Counted from the first letter of the stretch, positions 10,109 to 19,990 are shown. The stretch is 64,000 bases of DNA from Sulfuricella denitrificans skB26 (GCF_000297055.2 NC_022357.1:1116001-1180000), one strand, 5' to 3'. The notes: generated by a model from the sequence alone, not told the origin. Translations and numbers: made by a program.

Positions 10109-10989
10109 GGCGTTTCCCTTCGGTTAGTCATGGGGGCAGCGAGGAGCTTGGCCTGGGGTGATAGTTCATAGACGGTCTTGCCCAGCGACTTGAACAAATC
10201 GGCGGCGTGATAAAAGCTTTCCGAGTGGCCGGCGAACATCAAGCCATCCTTGTGCAGCAACGGAACGAACTTCTTCAGCACATCGTATTGAGTTTTTTTG
10301 TCGAAATAGATCATGACATTGCGGCAGAATATCGCATCGAATGGTCCGCGCATCGGCCAGGATTCATCGAGCAGGTTGATTTTCCTGAAGGTAATCATAT
10401 CGCGCAATTCCTTGCGCACCTGGGCTTGGCCTTCCTGTATGCCAGCACCCTTGAGGAAAAACTTTTTTACTGTTTCCGCCGGCATTTTTTCAAGCCGATC
10501 CAGCGGATAGATGCCTTTCTGGGCTTTTTGCAATACCGTGGTGTCCAAGTCCGTTGCCAGGATGTGCACTGGTGGCGTGAAGGTGCCGAAAAGATCCACC
10601 ATGGTCATGGCCATGGAATAGGGTTCTTCACCGGTAGAGGCGGCAGAGCACCAGAGTGAGATCGGGTGGTGCCGACCCATTTTTTTAACATGCTCGGCCA
10701 AGAGCGGGAAATGATGCTGCTCGCGAAAAAAGGAGGTGAGATTGGTGGTGAGCGAGTTGGTGAAAGCTTCCATTTCCACATCGTCGCCACGCTCCAGGCG
10801 AATCAGATATTCATTAAAGGAAGGTATTCGTGTCGCGCGCAAACGCCGCGCCAGTCGGCTGTAGACCATGTCCTGCTTGACGGGTGACAGGGAAATCCCC
10901 GCCCGATCATAGATCAGCTTGCGGATGCGTTCGAAATCCTGTGCCGTGAAATGGAACTCGCGTGTGTCGTTAATTGGAGATTCTGCCAT
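10105..10989 (-). CDS. cheR: CheR-type chemoreceptor glutamate methyltransferase
   Basis: SAM-dependent methyltransferase acting on chemoreceptors. 294 residues from the ATG at 10989 (MAESPINDTREF); a TTG at 11040 would add 17 residues, and neither has a good ribosome site. N-terminal all-helical domain (about 10-80, FERIRKLIYDRAGISL), then the SAM-binding domain with WCSAASTGEEPYSMAM and the late CRNVMIYFD motif. It appears intact although the downstream cheD-cheB region is deleted. No cheA, cheW or cheY is in the window. Confidence 0.92.
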   Translation of the reverse strand: MAESPINDTREFHFTAQDFERIRKLIYDRAGISLSPVKQDMVYSRLARRLRATRIPSFNEYLIRLERGDDVEMEAFTNSLTTNLTSFFREQHHFPLLAEHVKKMGRHHPISLWCSAASTGEEPYSMAMTMVDLFGTFTPPVHILATDLDTTVLQKAQKGIYPLDRLEKMPAETVKKFFLKGAGIQEGQAQVRKELRDMITFRKINLLDESWPMRGPFDAIFCRNVMIYFDKKTQYDVLKKFVPLLHKDGLMFAGHSESFYHAADLFKSLGKTVYELSPQAKLLAAPMTNRRETP

Positions 10990-11257
10990 GGCTGATTTAT
11001 TGAATGCTGAGTGAGGTAGGTTGACAATAATGAACGCCAATGGCTTCTTGCCGACAGGGTATTTTACGCAGTTTCCCTATATGCAAAAAATATATTTTGT
11101 GATTGTGACTTTATTGATTTCATGATTTCATAGCGTGCGGTCTGCTCCGCTATGGGGCCCGGCCCTGCGAATAGGAATTTCCACCGAACCCTACCGCGAT
11201 TGATGGGGTTTTTATAGATAGTGCCGAGTGAAAATCAGTCCTGAGCCCTTAAATAAA

Positions 11258-11911
11258 ATGCTTGATTGGAACGCCATACAGACCGTTTTCCTCGATATGG
11301 ACGGTACCCTGCTCGACCTGCATTTCGACAACCATTTCTGGCTCGAGCACGTCCCGCTGCGGTACGCCGAAAAACACAGTCTGAGCCATCAGGCAGCGCA
11401 GGATGCATTGGCGCCGCGCTACCACAAGGTGGTGGGTACCATGGAATGGTACTGTGTGGATTACTGGACGCGCGAACTGGGGCTGGACATCGCCCAGCTC
11501 AAGGAGGAAGTAGAGCATCTCATCGCCGTGCATCCGCATGTCACCGATTTTCTTGCGGCGTTACGCGGCAGCCGTCGGCACATCGTGCTGGTAACCAACG
11601 CCCACCACAAGAGCCTGGCCTTGAAAATGCGAAAAACCCGTCTGGATGGTTTTTTCGACTCGGTCATCTGTGCCCACGACATCGGTGTGCCCAAAGAGCA
11701 TCCCGGGTTCTGGGACAAGCTTCAGTCCGCTGAACGCTATGATCCTCTTGCCACGCTGCTGGTGGACGACAGCTTGCCGGTGCTGCGCTCGGCACGGAAT
11801 TATGGCATCGCCCATCTGCTCGCGGTGCATCGGCCGGACACGCAACTGCCTGCCAAGGATGTGGCGGAATTCGATGCCATTCATGACTTTCTGGAAATTA
11901 TTCCGCGATGA
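11258..11911 (+). CDS. yrfG: HAD-superfamily hydrolase, YrfG-like GMP/IMP nucleotidase
   Basis: Cytoplasmic HAD phosphatase; E. coli YrfG dephosphorylates GMP/IMP. Motif I VFLDMDGTLLDL with both catalytic Asp, motif II VLVTNAHHKS, motif III Lys in GVPKEHPGFW, motif IV LLVDDSLPVL. From ATG 11258 the protein is 217 residues and its N-terminus aligns with YrfG; a GTG at 11228 would add ten residues. No clear ribosome site for either. The substrate call rests on overall resemblance to YrfG. Confidence 0.82.
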   Translation: MLDWNAIQTVFLDMDGTLLDLHFDNHFWLEHVPLRYAEKHSLSHQAAQDALAPRYHKVVGTMEWYCVDYWTRELGLDIAQLKEEVEHLIAVHPHVTDFLAALRGSRRHIVLVTNAHHKSLALKMRKTRLDGFFDSVICAHDIGVPKEHPGFWDKLQSAERYDPLATLLVDDSLPVLRSARNYGIAHLLAVHRPDTQLPAKDVAEFDAIHDFLEIIPR

Positions 11912-11926
11912 GTGCATGGGTTTTTG

Positions 11927-12057
11927 ACCGCAGAGACGCTGAGCGTTTTTTGTTTCAGATAAGTTGTGGCCAAGGGCAGCGTTAAACGGGGTTGTGGATG
12001 GAAAACAGGTTAACCATCTGGCGCATGGTTTTCTCTGTGTCTCCGCGCCTCTGTGGT
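11927..12057 (+). repeat. Degenerate inverted repeat between yrfG-like gene and GGDEF-EAL gene
   Basis: The left end (11927-11943, ACCGCAGAGACGCTGAG) is the near reverse complement of the right end (12041-12057, CTCCGCGCCTCTGTGGT), matching at about 13 of 17 positions, with about 97 bp between. Elements with such CGCAGAG/CTCTGTG ends recur between genes in many proteobacteria. It carries no coding capacity and reads as a decayed palindromic repeat. Confidence 0.5.
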
Positions 12058-12068
12058 AGATTTATGAA

Positions 12069-14915
12069 ATGTTTGGATCAGGGGGTGCTGGCGCAGTGCG
12101 AAAACCGGGACAATTAGTGGCGTTATGGGGAAGGGTCGGGCTATTGCCTCGTCTGATGCTCGCCATTGTGCTGGTGATACTGACTGCGGCCAGCACGCGT
12201 AGCTATCTCCTGATTGTCGACGAGAGTGCCTACTTTAGCGGCCACCTTCAGGCGGAAATGCGCGAGACCGGGAACTCCCTGGCGTTATTACTGGCCGAGC
12301 CGGAGGCGATCGGTGATTTTGCCAGGATCCGAAAATTGCTCGATTCCCAAATCGGGGAGCGCGAATATATCAGTCACATCGAGTGGAAGTCGCGCTCTGG
12401 TTCGCTACTTGCCCAACGGCCTGTGCCGGTGCGGCTTGAAGCGCCTGACTGGTTTCTGCGCATTGCCGCCATTTCCGATATGGAAACATCGTTCCCCATC
12501 GAGTCTGACGGAGTGAACTACGGCACGCTGACACTGCGTGCCGATTCTGCCCCGGTACTCAATATCGTGTGGGGCCATCTGGTTGTTCAGATCAAAATTG
12601 TTTGCGTAGTGATGCTGATTATTCTGCTGCTGACTTCGTGGGCGCTTCGCAGCAACCTGAAAACGCTGAGCCAGTTATCGGCTGCTGCCCTTCGTTTCGA
12701 GCGGGGTGATCGTGCCGTGCGGGTGGAGGCCAGAGGCGCCACGGAAATCCGGGCTGTCGCCTATGCCTTCAATAGTATGGTGGGGAAAGTGGAACAGCTG
12801 CTGCAGTCGTTGCTGCAAAGCGAGAACAATCTCAGTACCGAGAGATCGCGCGTCCAGGCCACTCTGGCCTCGATTAGCGAGGCGATGATCTCCACCGACA
12901 TGTCGGGGCAGGTGGAGTATCTCAATCCACAGGCGGAGCAGATGACGGGCTGGAGCGTGGCAGAAGCACAGGGGCGGTCACTGCACGAGGTGTTCAAAGT
13001 CATCGGCGAAACTACCCGATTGCCGCTGAATCTCACCTGCCAGGCGATACTCTATGGCGAGGTGGTCAAGTCGGAAATCAATTCCCTGCTGGTGACGCGC
13101 GCCGGCCATGAATTCGCTATCGATTTTTCCTTCGCGCAGATTTGCCATCAGGATGGCAGCGTGATGGGTTGCGTGCTGACCTTTCGTGACGTTAGCGACA
13201 AACTCAAGCTGATCAAGCAAATTACCTGGCAGGCTGGGCACGACCCGCTGACCGGGTTGCCTAACCGTTCCCTGCTGTCCGACCGGCTGGATCAGGCGAT
13301 TTCCAATTCGGAACGGCAGGACAAATTGCTGGTGTTGGCCCTTGTCGATCTGGACGGATTCAAGGAGGTCAACGATCTCTATGGACATGATCTGGGCGAC
13401 CAGTTGTTGAAAGAGGTGGCGCAACGCTTCCTGCATGACGTGCGCGGAGGGGATACGGTGGCCCGGCTGGGTGGGGACGAGTTCGTGCTGCTGCTCAACG
13501 ATGTTGAAGATATTGACGATATGGAGGTGGCGCTGGACCGGATTCTGATCGATGTTGCCAGGCCCTACTATATCGACGGTCGGGAGGTGCAGCTATCCGC
13601 CAGTATCGGTGTGACGGTGTACCCGCTCAACGATGCCGACCCAGAAAGCCTGTTGCGTCACGCCGATCAGGCCATGTATCAGGCCAAGCAGGCGGGCCGC
13701 AATCGCTATTCCATTTTCGATGTGTCGCTCGACCAGCAGACGCGTTCCCGTTTTCGCGAGAAGGAACGTGTTGCCCAGGCGCTTCGACAGGGAGAACTGC
13801 GGCTATATTATCAGCCCAAGGTGAACATGCGCACCGGCCAGGTTATCGGTTTCGAGGGGCTGCTGCGCTGGCAGCATCCGGAGCGCGGGTTGGTCGGGCC
13901 GCTGGATTTTCTGCCTCAGGTTGAACATACCGATCTGATCGTGGAAATCGGCTTATGGGTTTTGCAGGAAGCCTTGCGCCAGCTTGCGGTATGGGAGAAA
14001 GCGGGGATGCGCACCACGGTGAGCGTCAATATCGCGGCGCGCCATTTTCAGAACGCGGATTTGGTCGACCAGTTGCGCGACCTGTTTGAGTTATATCCCA
14101 CGGTTTCGCCCGGTTCTCTGGAACTGGAAATTCTGGAAAGCGCCGCGCTCGAGGATATACAGTCGGTGCGGGCGATCATGGCAGCCTGCCAGAAGCAGGG
14201 TGTCAAATTCGCGCTGGACGATTTCGGTACCGGATATTCATCGTTGTCTTACCTGAAGCGCCTGCCCTCCAATACCCTGAAAATCGACCAGTCGTTCGTG
14301 CGCGACATGCTGGAAGACCCGGATGATCTGGCCCTTATCGAGGGCGTGGTGAGTCTGGCGAGTATTTTCAAGCTCGGCGTGATCGCCGAAGGGGTCGAAA
14401 CAACGGAGCATGGCGTGATGCTGATGCGCCTGGGCTGCGATGAGGTGCAGGGCTATGGCATAGCCCGCCCCATGCCCGCAGTCGACGTGCCGGCATGGTG
14501 TACGCAGTTCAGACCCGATCCAGCCTGGCTGCGCTGGGCGGACATGCGCTGGGATCTGGCTGACTTCCCGCTGCTGGTGGCGCAGCAGGATCATTTGAAA
14601 TGGGTCAAACAGGTGACGACAGCGGTTAGCAGTGCCGCGATGGTGCTGGCTGAGGCAGAGTTGACGGACCACCACCACTGCCGTTTCGGTTTATGGTTCG
14701 ATAGTATAGGCAGTGAGCGCTACGGCCATCTGCCGGTTTTTGCCGAGTTGGAGCCGATTCACGCCCATGTGCATGAGGTCGGTTCGGAAATCATTCGATT
14801 GCGCGACGCTGGCGATATCCAGGCGGCAGAAGCACTATGTCCGCAGCTGCTGATACTGAAGGATCAGGTGCTGGATAAACTGGCGGATCTGCAGAATGCC
14901 ATGGTGATTTATTAG
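12069..14915 (+). CDS. Membrane GGDEF-EAL protein with PAS and C-terminal CZB domain (paralogue 1)
   Basis: 948 residues, c-di-GMP turnover. Order: TM helix about 28-50; periplasmic region about 50-170; TM about 175-195; HAMP; PAS about 255-370; GGDEF about 380-545 with intact RLGGDEF (~467); EAL about 560-800; then a C-terminal ~120-residue CZB domain with the HHHCRFGLW motif (~867) and later HAHVHE, candidate zinc ligands (3 His, 1 Cys). The EAL signature reads EGL, but the metal-ligand Glu, DDFGTGYSS, the Lys of LKIDQ and EGVET remain. So both synthase and hydrolase could work. The downstream gene is a paralogue. The start is uncertain; a GTG at 12096 aligns with the paralogue's N-terminus. 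Confidence 0.88.
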   Translation: MFGSGGAGAVRKPGQLVALWGRVGLLPRLMLAIVLVILTAASTRSYLLIVDESAYFSGHLQAEMRETGNSLALLLAEPEAIGDFARIRKLLDSQIGEREYISHIEWKSRSGSLLAQRPVPVRLEAPDWFLRIAAISDMETSFPIESDGVNYGTLTLRADSAPVLNIVWGHLVVQIKIVCVVMLIILLLTSWALRSNLKTLSQLSAAALRFERGDRAVRVEARGATEIRAVAYAFNSMVGKVEQLLQSLLQSENNLSTERSRVQATLASISEAMISTDMSGQVEYLNPQAEQMTGWSVAEAQGRSLHEVFKVIGETTRLPLNLTCQAILYGEVVKSEINSLLVTRAGHEFAIDFSFAQICHQDGSVMGCVLTFRDVSDKLKLIKQITWQAGHDPLTGLPNRSLLSDRLDQAISNSERQDKLLVLALVDLDGFKEVNDLYGHDLGDQLLKEVAQRFLHDVRGGDTVARLGGDEFVLLLNDVEDIDDMEVALDRILIDVARPYYIDGREVQLSASIGVTVYPLNDADPESLLRHADQAMYQAKQAGRNRYSIFDVSLDQQTRSRFREKERVAQALRQGELRLYYQPKVNMRTGQVIGFEGLLRWQHPERGLVGPLDFLPQVEHTDLIVEIGLWVLQEALRQLAVWEKAGMRTTVSVNIAARHFQNADLVDQLRDLFELYPTVSPGSLELEILESAALEDIQSVRAIMAACQKQGVKFALDDFGTGYSSLSYLKRLPSNTLKIDQSFVRDMLEDPDDLALIEGVVSLASIFKLGVIAEGVETTEHGVMLMRLGCDEVQGYGIARPMPAVDVPAWCTQFRPDPAWLRWADMRWDLADFPLLVAQQDHLKWVKQVTTAVSSAAMVLAEAELTDHHHCRFGLWFDSIGSERYGHLPVFAELEPIHAHVHEVGSEIIRLRDAGDIQAAEALCPQLLILKDQVLDKLADLQNAMVIY

Positions 14916-15009
14916 AGGTCAGAGAATAACCGCTATAGGGACTGAAAATGCTGTTAGAATATTTGAAATGAATAGCTTGCTCGGATAATAATTAAACCCG
15001 GGAGTGAAC

Positions 15010-18000
15010 GTGGTGAGTAATCCAGGGAAATTCCTAGTGTTATGGAACAAGATCGGGCTGCTGCCCCGCTTGCTGTTCTTTGTGGTACTGGTGATTTTTT
15101 CTTCGGGTGGCCTGCTCAGCTATCTACAGATGGCGGATGAAAGCGCCTATGTGCGCGAACACCATCTGACTGAGCTGCGAGATACCCAGCGTTTCCTTGA
15201 TCAGTTGTTGCCGAAGTACGTGGTTAACAATAATGTCGCCGCTATTCAGCAAGTGTTTGGCGCTCAGATCGGAGAGCCTAGTAATATTGGTCGTATTGAG
15301 TGGCAGTCAGGCTCCGGCTTGCAGGTCATTCAGGACGGCGGCAAAGTGCCGCTTTCCGCGCCCGAGTGGTTTGTTCGTTTCGCTCCTATTCCCCCTGAGG
15401 AGCTGATTTCATCCATCAATGTCGGTGAAGCGAATTTCGGTACGCTGAAGCTGCGCATCGATCCAGTGCCGTCGATCAATCGGCTGTGGCAGCATTTGTC
15501 AACGCAGCTCAAGATTATTGCACTGGCGAATTTTGCCGTCATCCTGCTCCTTGTTTTATTGCTGCGCGGCAACCTGAAAACGTTGCGCCAGTTGTCGATT
15601 TCCGCTATCCGTTTCAAGCGGGGCGACTACAGTGCGCGGGTCGAGGCTGGAGGCGACCCAGAAATCAACGGGGCGGCTCAGGCCTTCAACCGAATGGCGG
15701 AGGAGGTGGAGCATTTGCTGCAGTCGCTGGATCAGAGCGAGAACAGGTTTCGGGCAATTTTCGATCAAACATTCCAGTTCGCTGGCCTGCTAGACAGGGA
15801 AGGCATATTGCTGGAAGCCAATCAGGGCGTCCTGGATGCTGCCGGGATCCGCGCCAGCGAGGTGGTTGGCCGCCCGCTCTGGGATACGCCATGGTGGGAC
15901 CCTGCGGAAGCGCCGCGTCTGCGCGAGGCGGTTGAGCGCGCCGCCCACGGTGAATTCGTTCGCTACGAAACCTATTTCCTGGGGTCGGATGGGATGCCTC
16001 GCGCCGTGGATTTTTCCCTGAAGCCATTTCGTGAGAAAAACAAGGAGATTACCTGGCTGATTGCGGAAGGCCGCGATATCACTTCTCTCAAGCAGGCGGA
16101 AGCGGAGCTTCGCGCCGAAAAGGTGCGAGCACAGGTGACTTTGTCCTCGATAGGCGATGCGGTCATTACCACCGATGCGATGGGGCGTGTGGAATACCTC
16201 AACCCGGTGGCGGAACAGTTGACTGGTTGGGCATCCTGGGAAGCACATGGTCTCGAATTGCAGAAGGTCTTCAACGTGGTCGGTGAAACTCCACGACTTC
16301 CATTGGCAACTCACGCGGCGCGCATGCTGGTTCCGGGTACGGTGATCGAACTGGAGAGCAACGGTTTACTGCGTACTCGTGGCGGGCGTGAGGTTTCTAT
16401 CGAGGAGTCCGTTGCGCCGATCCGCGATGGCAATGGCGATGTGCTAGGTTGTGTGCTGGTGTTTCATGACGTCAGCGAAAAGCGCCGACTGATGCAGCAA
16501 ATCACCTGGCAGGCGGGGCACGATGCCTTGACCAAGCTGCCCAATCGCTCCTTGCTGGCTGACCGTCTCGAACTGGCGATTTCCAGCGCTAAACGCATGG
16601 ACAAGCTGCTGATGGTCGGTTTCATCGACCTGGATAAATTCAAGGAAATTAACGATCTCTACGGACACGAACTGGGTGACCTGCTGCTGATCGAGGTGGC
16701 GCACCGCCTGACGCTCAGCGTGCGCGGTGGTGATACGGTATCTCGTCTGGGGGGCGACGAGTTCGTGCTGTTGCTTACCAATGTTGCCGATCTGGAGGAG
16801 GCGGAAGCGGCGCTACAGCGGATTTTGCTGGATATTGCGCGGCCCTATCAAGTCAACGGTTTGATTATGCAGTTGACCGCCAGCATTGGCGCGACTATCT
16901 ATCCGCTCAACGATACCGATTCCGGCAACCTGCTGCGCCATGCCGACCAAGCGTTGTATCAGGCCAAGCAAACCGGGCGCAACCGTTTTTGCCTGTTCGA
17001 TATTTCACTCGACAAAGAGGTTCGCTTCCTTTACCAGGAGCAGGAGCGGATTGCTCAGGCGCTGGCGCAGGGTGAAATGGAGCTTTACTACCAGCCCAAG
17101 GTGAACATGCGCACCGGCGAGGTGTTTGGCTTCGAAGCGTTGCTGCGCTGGAATCATCCGGAACGCGGCCTGGTGATGCCGATGGAATACCTGCCGCTGA
17201 TCGAGCAGACCGATCTGATCAAGGATATCGGGATGTGGGTGATGCGGGATGTGCTGCGCCAGTTGGCGGTGTGGCGAGCAGAGGGACTGAACACCCTGGT
17301 GAGTATCAACCTTGGGGCGTGCCATTTCAGAAGCATGGAATTTGTCGATCAACTGCGGGATGTGCTTGCGGAATATCCCTCGGTTCCGCCCAGCTCACTG
17401 GAACTGGAGATTCTGGAATGCGCTGCGCTCGACGATATCCAGACGGTGCGTTCCATCATGCTGGGCTGTCAGGAACTGGGCGTAAGCTTCGCGTTGGACG
17501 ACTTCGGCGCGGGCTATTCGTCGCTGGCTTATCTCAAGCGTCTGCCCGCCAATATGCTGAAAATTGACCGGTCATTCATCCACAACATGCTGGAAGATTC
17601 GGGCGATCTCACCATCATCGAAGGGGTGGTAAGCATGGCGAGCATTTTCAATCTGGATGTGATTGCGGAGGGCGTCGAAACCATGGAGCAGGGCGTGATG
17701 CTGATGCGCCTGGGTTGTGGCAAGGCGCAGGGCTATGGCATTGCTCACCCCATGCCGGCTTCGAAGGTGCCGTACTGGATTGAGCAGTTCAAGCCTGATC
17801 CGGGTTGGCTGCGCTGGGCAAATACGCGTTGGGATCTGGCCGATTTTCCGTTGCTGATGGCGCAATCCGATCATGTGCAATGGGTCAAGCGGGTGATGAT
17901 GGCGATCGAAGGCGCCACCTTGATGCTGAGCGAGGGGGAACTGAAAAGTCACCATCATTGCCGATTCGGCCACTGGTATTACGGCCATGGCAAGGAACGC

Positions 18001-18201
18001 TATGGCCATCTGACCGGCTACTATGACCTTGAGCCGATCCATACCATGGTGCATGAAGTCGGTGCGGAACTCATTCGTTTGCGTGGTGCTGGTGAGGTTG
18101 AGGCTGTCGCTGAGTTATGTCCCAAGTTGATGAAATTGAATGGCGAGGTGCTGGATAAGCTGGCCGACCTGCAGAAGGCCGTGATCAGGACATTGCGATA
18201 A
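15010..18201 (+). CDS. Membrane GGDEF-EAL protein with two PAS and C-terminal CZB domain (paralogue 2)
   Basis: 1063 residues from GTG 15010; a GGAG at 15001-15004 supports 15010 or the next GTG at 15013. Same plan as the upstream gene (two TM helices around a periplasmic domain, HAMP, PAS, GGDEF, EAL, CZB) but with one extra PAS inserted after HAMP (about 245-370). RLGGDEF (~580) and a canonical EAL (FEALLRW, ~708) are both intact, as are DDFGAGYSS and EGVET. The CZB motif HHHCRFGHW (~980) and HTMVHE predict zinc binding. Similarity along the whole length shows tandem duplication, with later insertion or loss of one PAS. Confidence 0.88.
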   Translation: MVSNPGKFLVLWNKIGLLPRLLFFVVLVIFSSGGLLSYLQMADESAYVREHHLTELRDTQRFLDQLLPKYVVNNNVAAIQQVFGAQIGEPSNIGRIEWQSGSGLQVIQDGGKVPLSAPEWFVRFAPIPPEELISSINVGEANFGTLKLRIDPVPSINRLWQHLSTQLKIIALANFAVILLLVLLLRGNLKTLRQLSISAIRFKRGDYSARVEAGGDPEINGAAQAFNRMAEEVEHLLQSLDQSENRFRAIFDQTFQFAGLLDREGILLEANQGVLDAAGIRASEVVGRPLWDTPWWDPAEAPRLREAVERAAHGEFVRYETYFLGSDGMPRAVDFSLKPFREKNKEITWLIAEGRDITSLKQAEAELRAEKVRAQVTLSSIGDAVITTDAMGRVEYLNPVAEQLTGWASWEAHGLELQKVFNVVGETPRLPLATHAARMLVPGTVIELESNGLLRTRGGREVSIEESVAPIRDGNGDVLGCVLVFHDVSEKRRLMQQITWQAGHDALTKLPNRSLLADRLELAISSAKRMDKLLMVGFIDLDKFKEINDLYGHELGDLLLIEVAHRLTLSVRGGDTVSRLGGDEFVLLLTNVADLEEAEAALQRILLDIARPYQVNGLIMQLTASIGATIYPLNDTDSGNLLRHADQALYQAKQTGRNRFCLFDISLDKEVRFLYQEQERIAQALAQGEMELYYQPKVNMRTGEVFGFEALLRWNHPERGLVMPMEYLPLIEQTDLIKDIGMWVMRDVLRQLAVWRAEGLNTLVSINLGACHFRSMEFVDQLRDVLAEYPSVPPSSLELEILECAALDDIQTVRSIMLGCQELGVSFALDDFGAGYSSLAYLKRLPANMLKIDRSFIHNMLEDSGDLTIIEGVVSMASIFNLDVIAEGVETMEQGVMLMRLGCGKAQGYGIAHPMPASKVPYWIEQFKPDPGWLRWANTRWDLADFPLLMAQSDHVQWVKRVMMAIEGATLMLSEGELKSHHHCRFGHWYYGHGKERYGHLTGYYDLEPIHTMVHEVGAELIRLRGAGEVEAVAELCPKLMKLNGEVLDKLADLQKAVIRTLR

Positions 18202-18258
18202 TTCAGGGCAAGATAGAGTGTCTGGCGCTTGGCGCCAGGTTTTTTCTAGCCTCTTCCT

Positions 18259-18630
18259 CTAACCCAGCAACAGCGCCGCTGCCACCTTTCTGCCCTCGGA
18301 CGCGAGGATGTTGTAGGTGCGGCAGGCAGCTGGGGTGTCCATCACCTCCACGCCGATATACGCCCGGATCAGTGCGTCCGTCAGGCGGGGGTGAGGAAAG
18401 CGCAGGGTGCTGCCGGTGCCGAGCAGTACGATCTCCGGCATAAACTCCAGGATGGCTTCAAAATGGGCGGCTCCCAACGCTGCAAAGCTTTGCGGCGGCC
18501 ATGTTTCGACGATCCGATCCGGCAGCACGATCAGGCTGGCTTGATAGTGTTGATGGTTGACCGCGACATAATCGATGTCGTAGCCAGTGAAAAGATTTAA
18601 GCCGGCATCGTCGGCCAGGTGGAATTTCAA
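18259..18630 (-). CDS. Mth938-like (DUF498) domain protein, TTG start
   Basis: 123 residues: a single Mth938/NDUFAF3-like domain (KFHLADDAGLNLFTGYDIDY at the start, IVLLGTGSTLRF in the middle). Relatives in mitochondria help assemble complex I; the bacterial role is not established. The TTG start at 18630 is chosen because GGAGG (complement of 18637-18641) sits six bases upstream and the protein then begins where the family begins; an upstream ATG adds eight unsupported residues. Divergent from alaA. Confidence 0.85.
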   Translation of the reverse strand: MKFHLADDAGLNLFTGYDIDYVAVNHQHYQASLIVLPDRIVETWPPQSFAALGAAHFEAILEFMPEIVLLGTGSTLRFPHPRLTDALIRAYIGVEVMDTPAACRTYNILASEGRKVAAALLLG

Positions 18631-18735
18631 GGTGGGCCTCCATTTGCGGGACAAGGGACGGTCGGGTAAGATTATACCTTTTTAGCGCATTCTGTGGGGC
18701 GACCCGGTCGCCAGCGCAAAAAGGGGCTCGAAGCC

Positions 18736-19962
18736 ATGCAACCCGTACTCAAATCCAGCAAGCTCGCCAACGTCTGCTACGACATCCGTGGACCGGTGAT
18801 GGCGCGTGCCCGGCAGATGGAGGAGGACGGGCATCGCATTATCAAACTCAACATCGGCAATACGGCACCGTTCGGTTTTGAAGTGCCGGAGGAAATCCTG
18901 CAGGATGTGATCCATAATCTGCCCAATGCCTCCGGGTATTGCGAATCCAAAGGGCTGTTCGCCGCGCGCAAGGCGATCATGCACTACACCCAGGAAAAGA
19001 AAATCGCCGATGTGACGATGGAGGATATCTACATCGGCAACGGCGTGTCCGAGCTGATCGTGATGGCGATGCAGGGTTTGCTGAACACTGGAGATGAAGT
19101 ACTGGTGCCGATGCCTGACTATCCGCTGTGGACAGCGGCGGTAACACTGGCCGGCGGCACGCCCCACCATTACATCTGCGACGAGCAGTCTGGCTGGCTG
19201 CCAGATCTGAACGATATTCGCGGCAAAATCGGGCCAAATACCCGTGCGATTGTTCTGATCAACCCGAATAATCCGACCGGTGCGCTTTATCCGGTTGAAC
19301 TGCTGCGAGAGGTCGTGGAGATCGCGCGACAACACCAGCTGATCATCTACTCCGACGAGATCTACGACAAGGTCTTGTATGACGGTGCGACCCATACCTC
19401 GATTGCGTCTCTGGCAGACGACGTGCTGTTCATTACCTTCAACGGACTTTCCAAGAATTACCGTGCAGCCGGTTATCGTGCGGGATGGCTGGTGGTGTCG
19501 GGCGAAAAAAAGCATGCCAGAGATTACATTGAAGGCTTAACCATGCTCGCCTCGATGCGATTGTGTTCCAACGTGCCGGCGCAGTACGGAATACAGACTG
19601 CACTTGGCGGCTACCAGAGCATCAATGATCTGGTCGCGCCCGGGGGGCGTCTGACCAAGCAACGCGACCTGGCCTATCAGTTGCTCACCGATATTCCCGG
19701 TGTAACCTGCGTCAAGCCGCAGGGCGCCATGTATTTGTTCCCCCGGCTTGATGCCAAGATGTACCCGATTGCCGATGACCAGGAATTCATCCTTGAGTTG
19801 CTGCTTGAGGAAAAGGTGTTGCTGGTGCAGGGCAGCGGTTTCAACTGGCCAAACCCCGATCATTTCCGGGTGGTGTTCCTGCCCAACGTAGACGACCTCA
19901 CCGAGGCCATAGGTCGTATTGCACACTTTCTTGAGCACTATCGCAAGCGGCATGGTTCCTAA
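18736..19962 (+). CDS. alaA: Alanine/glutamate-pyruvate aminotransferase (AlaA type)
   Basis: PLP enzyme making alanine from pyruvate with glutamate. 408 residues from ATG 18736 (MQPVLKSSKLANVCYDIRGP), colinear with E. coli AlaA; an earlier in-frame start adds 14 residues without support. PLP-binding features: YIGNGVSELI, NPNNPTGA, and the Schiff-base Lys in FNGLSKNYRAAGYR. It is followed by hom and thrC, the usual amino-acid cluster of betaproteobacteria. Confidence 0.93.
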   Translation: MQPVLKSSKLANVCYDIRGPVMARARQMEEDGHRIIKLNIGNTAPFGFEVPEEILQDVIHNLPNASGYCESKGLFAARKAIMHYTQEKKIADVTMEDIYIGNGVSELIVMAMQGLLNTGDEVLVPMPDYPLWTAAVTLAGGTPHHYICDEQSGWLPDLNDIRGKIGPNTRAIVLINPNNPTGALYPVELLREVVEIARQHQLIIYSDEIYDKVLYDGATHTSIASLADDVLFITFNGLSKNYRAAGYRAGWLVVSGEKKHARDYIEGLTMLASMRLCSNVPAQYGIQTALGGYQSINDLVAPGGRLTKQRDLAYQLLTDIPGVTCVKPQGAMYLFPRLDAKMYPIADDQEFILELLLEEKVLLVQGSGFNWPNPDHFRVVFLPNVDDLTEAIGRIAHFLEHYRKRHGS

Positions 19963-19990
19963 CTAAATTATTGTTAACTGAAAACTCATT

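Noticed and set aside
11041-11257. Possible small RNA or regulator between cheR and the HAD gene
   Set aside because: No terminator, conserved fold or frame supported it; only promoter DNA is expected.
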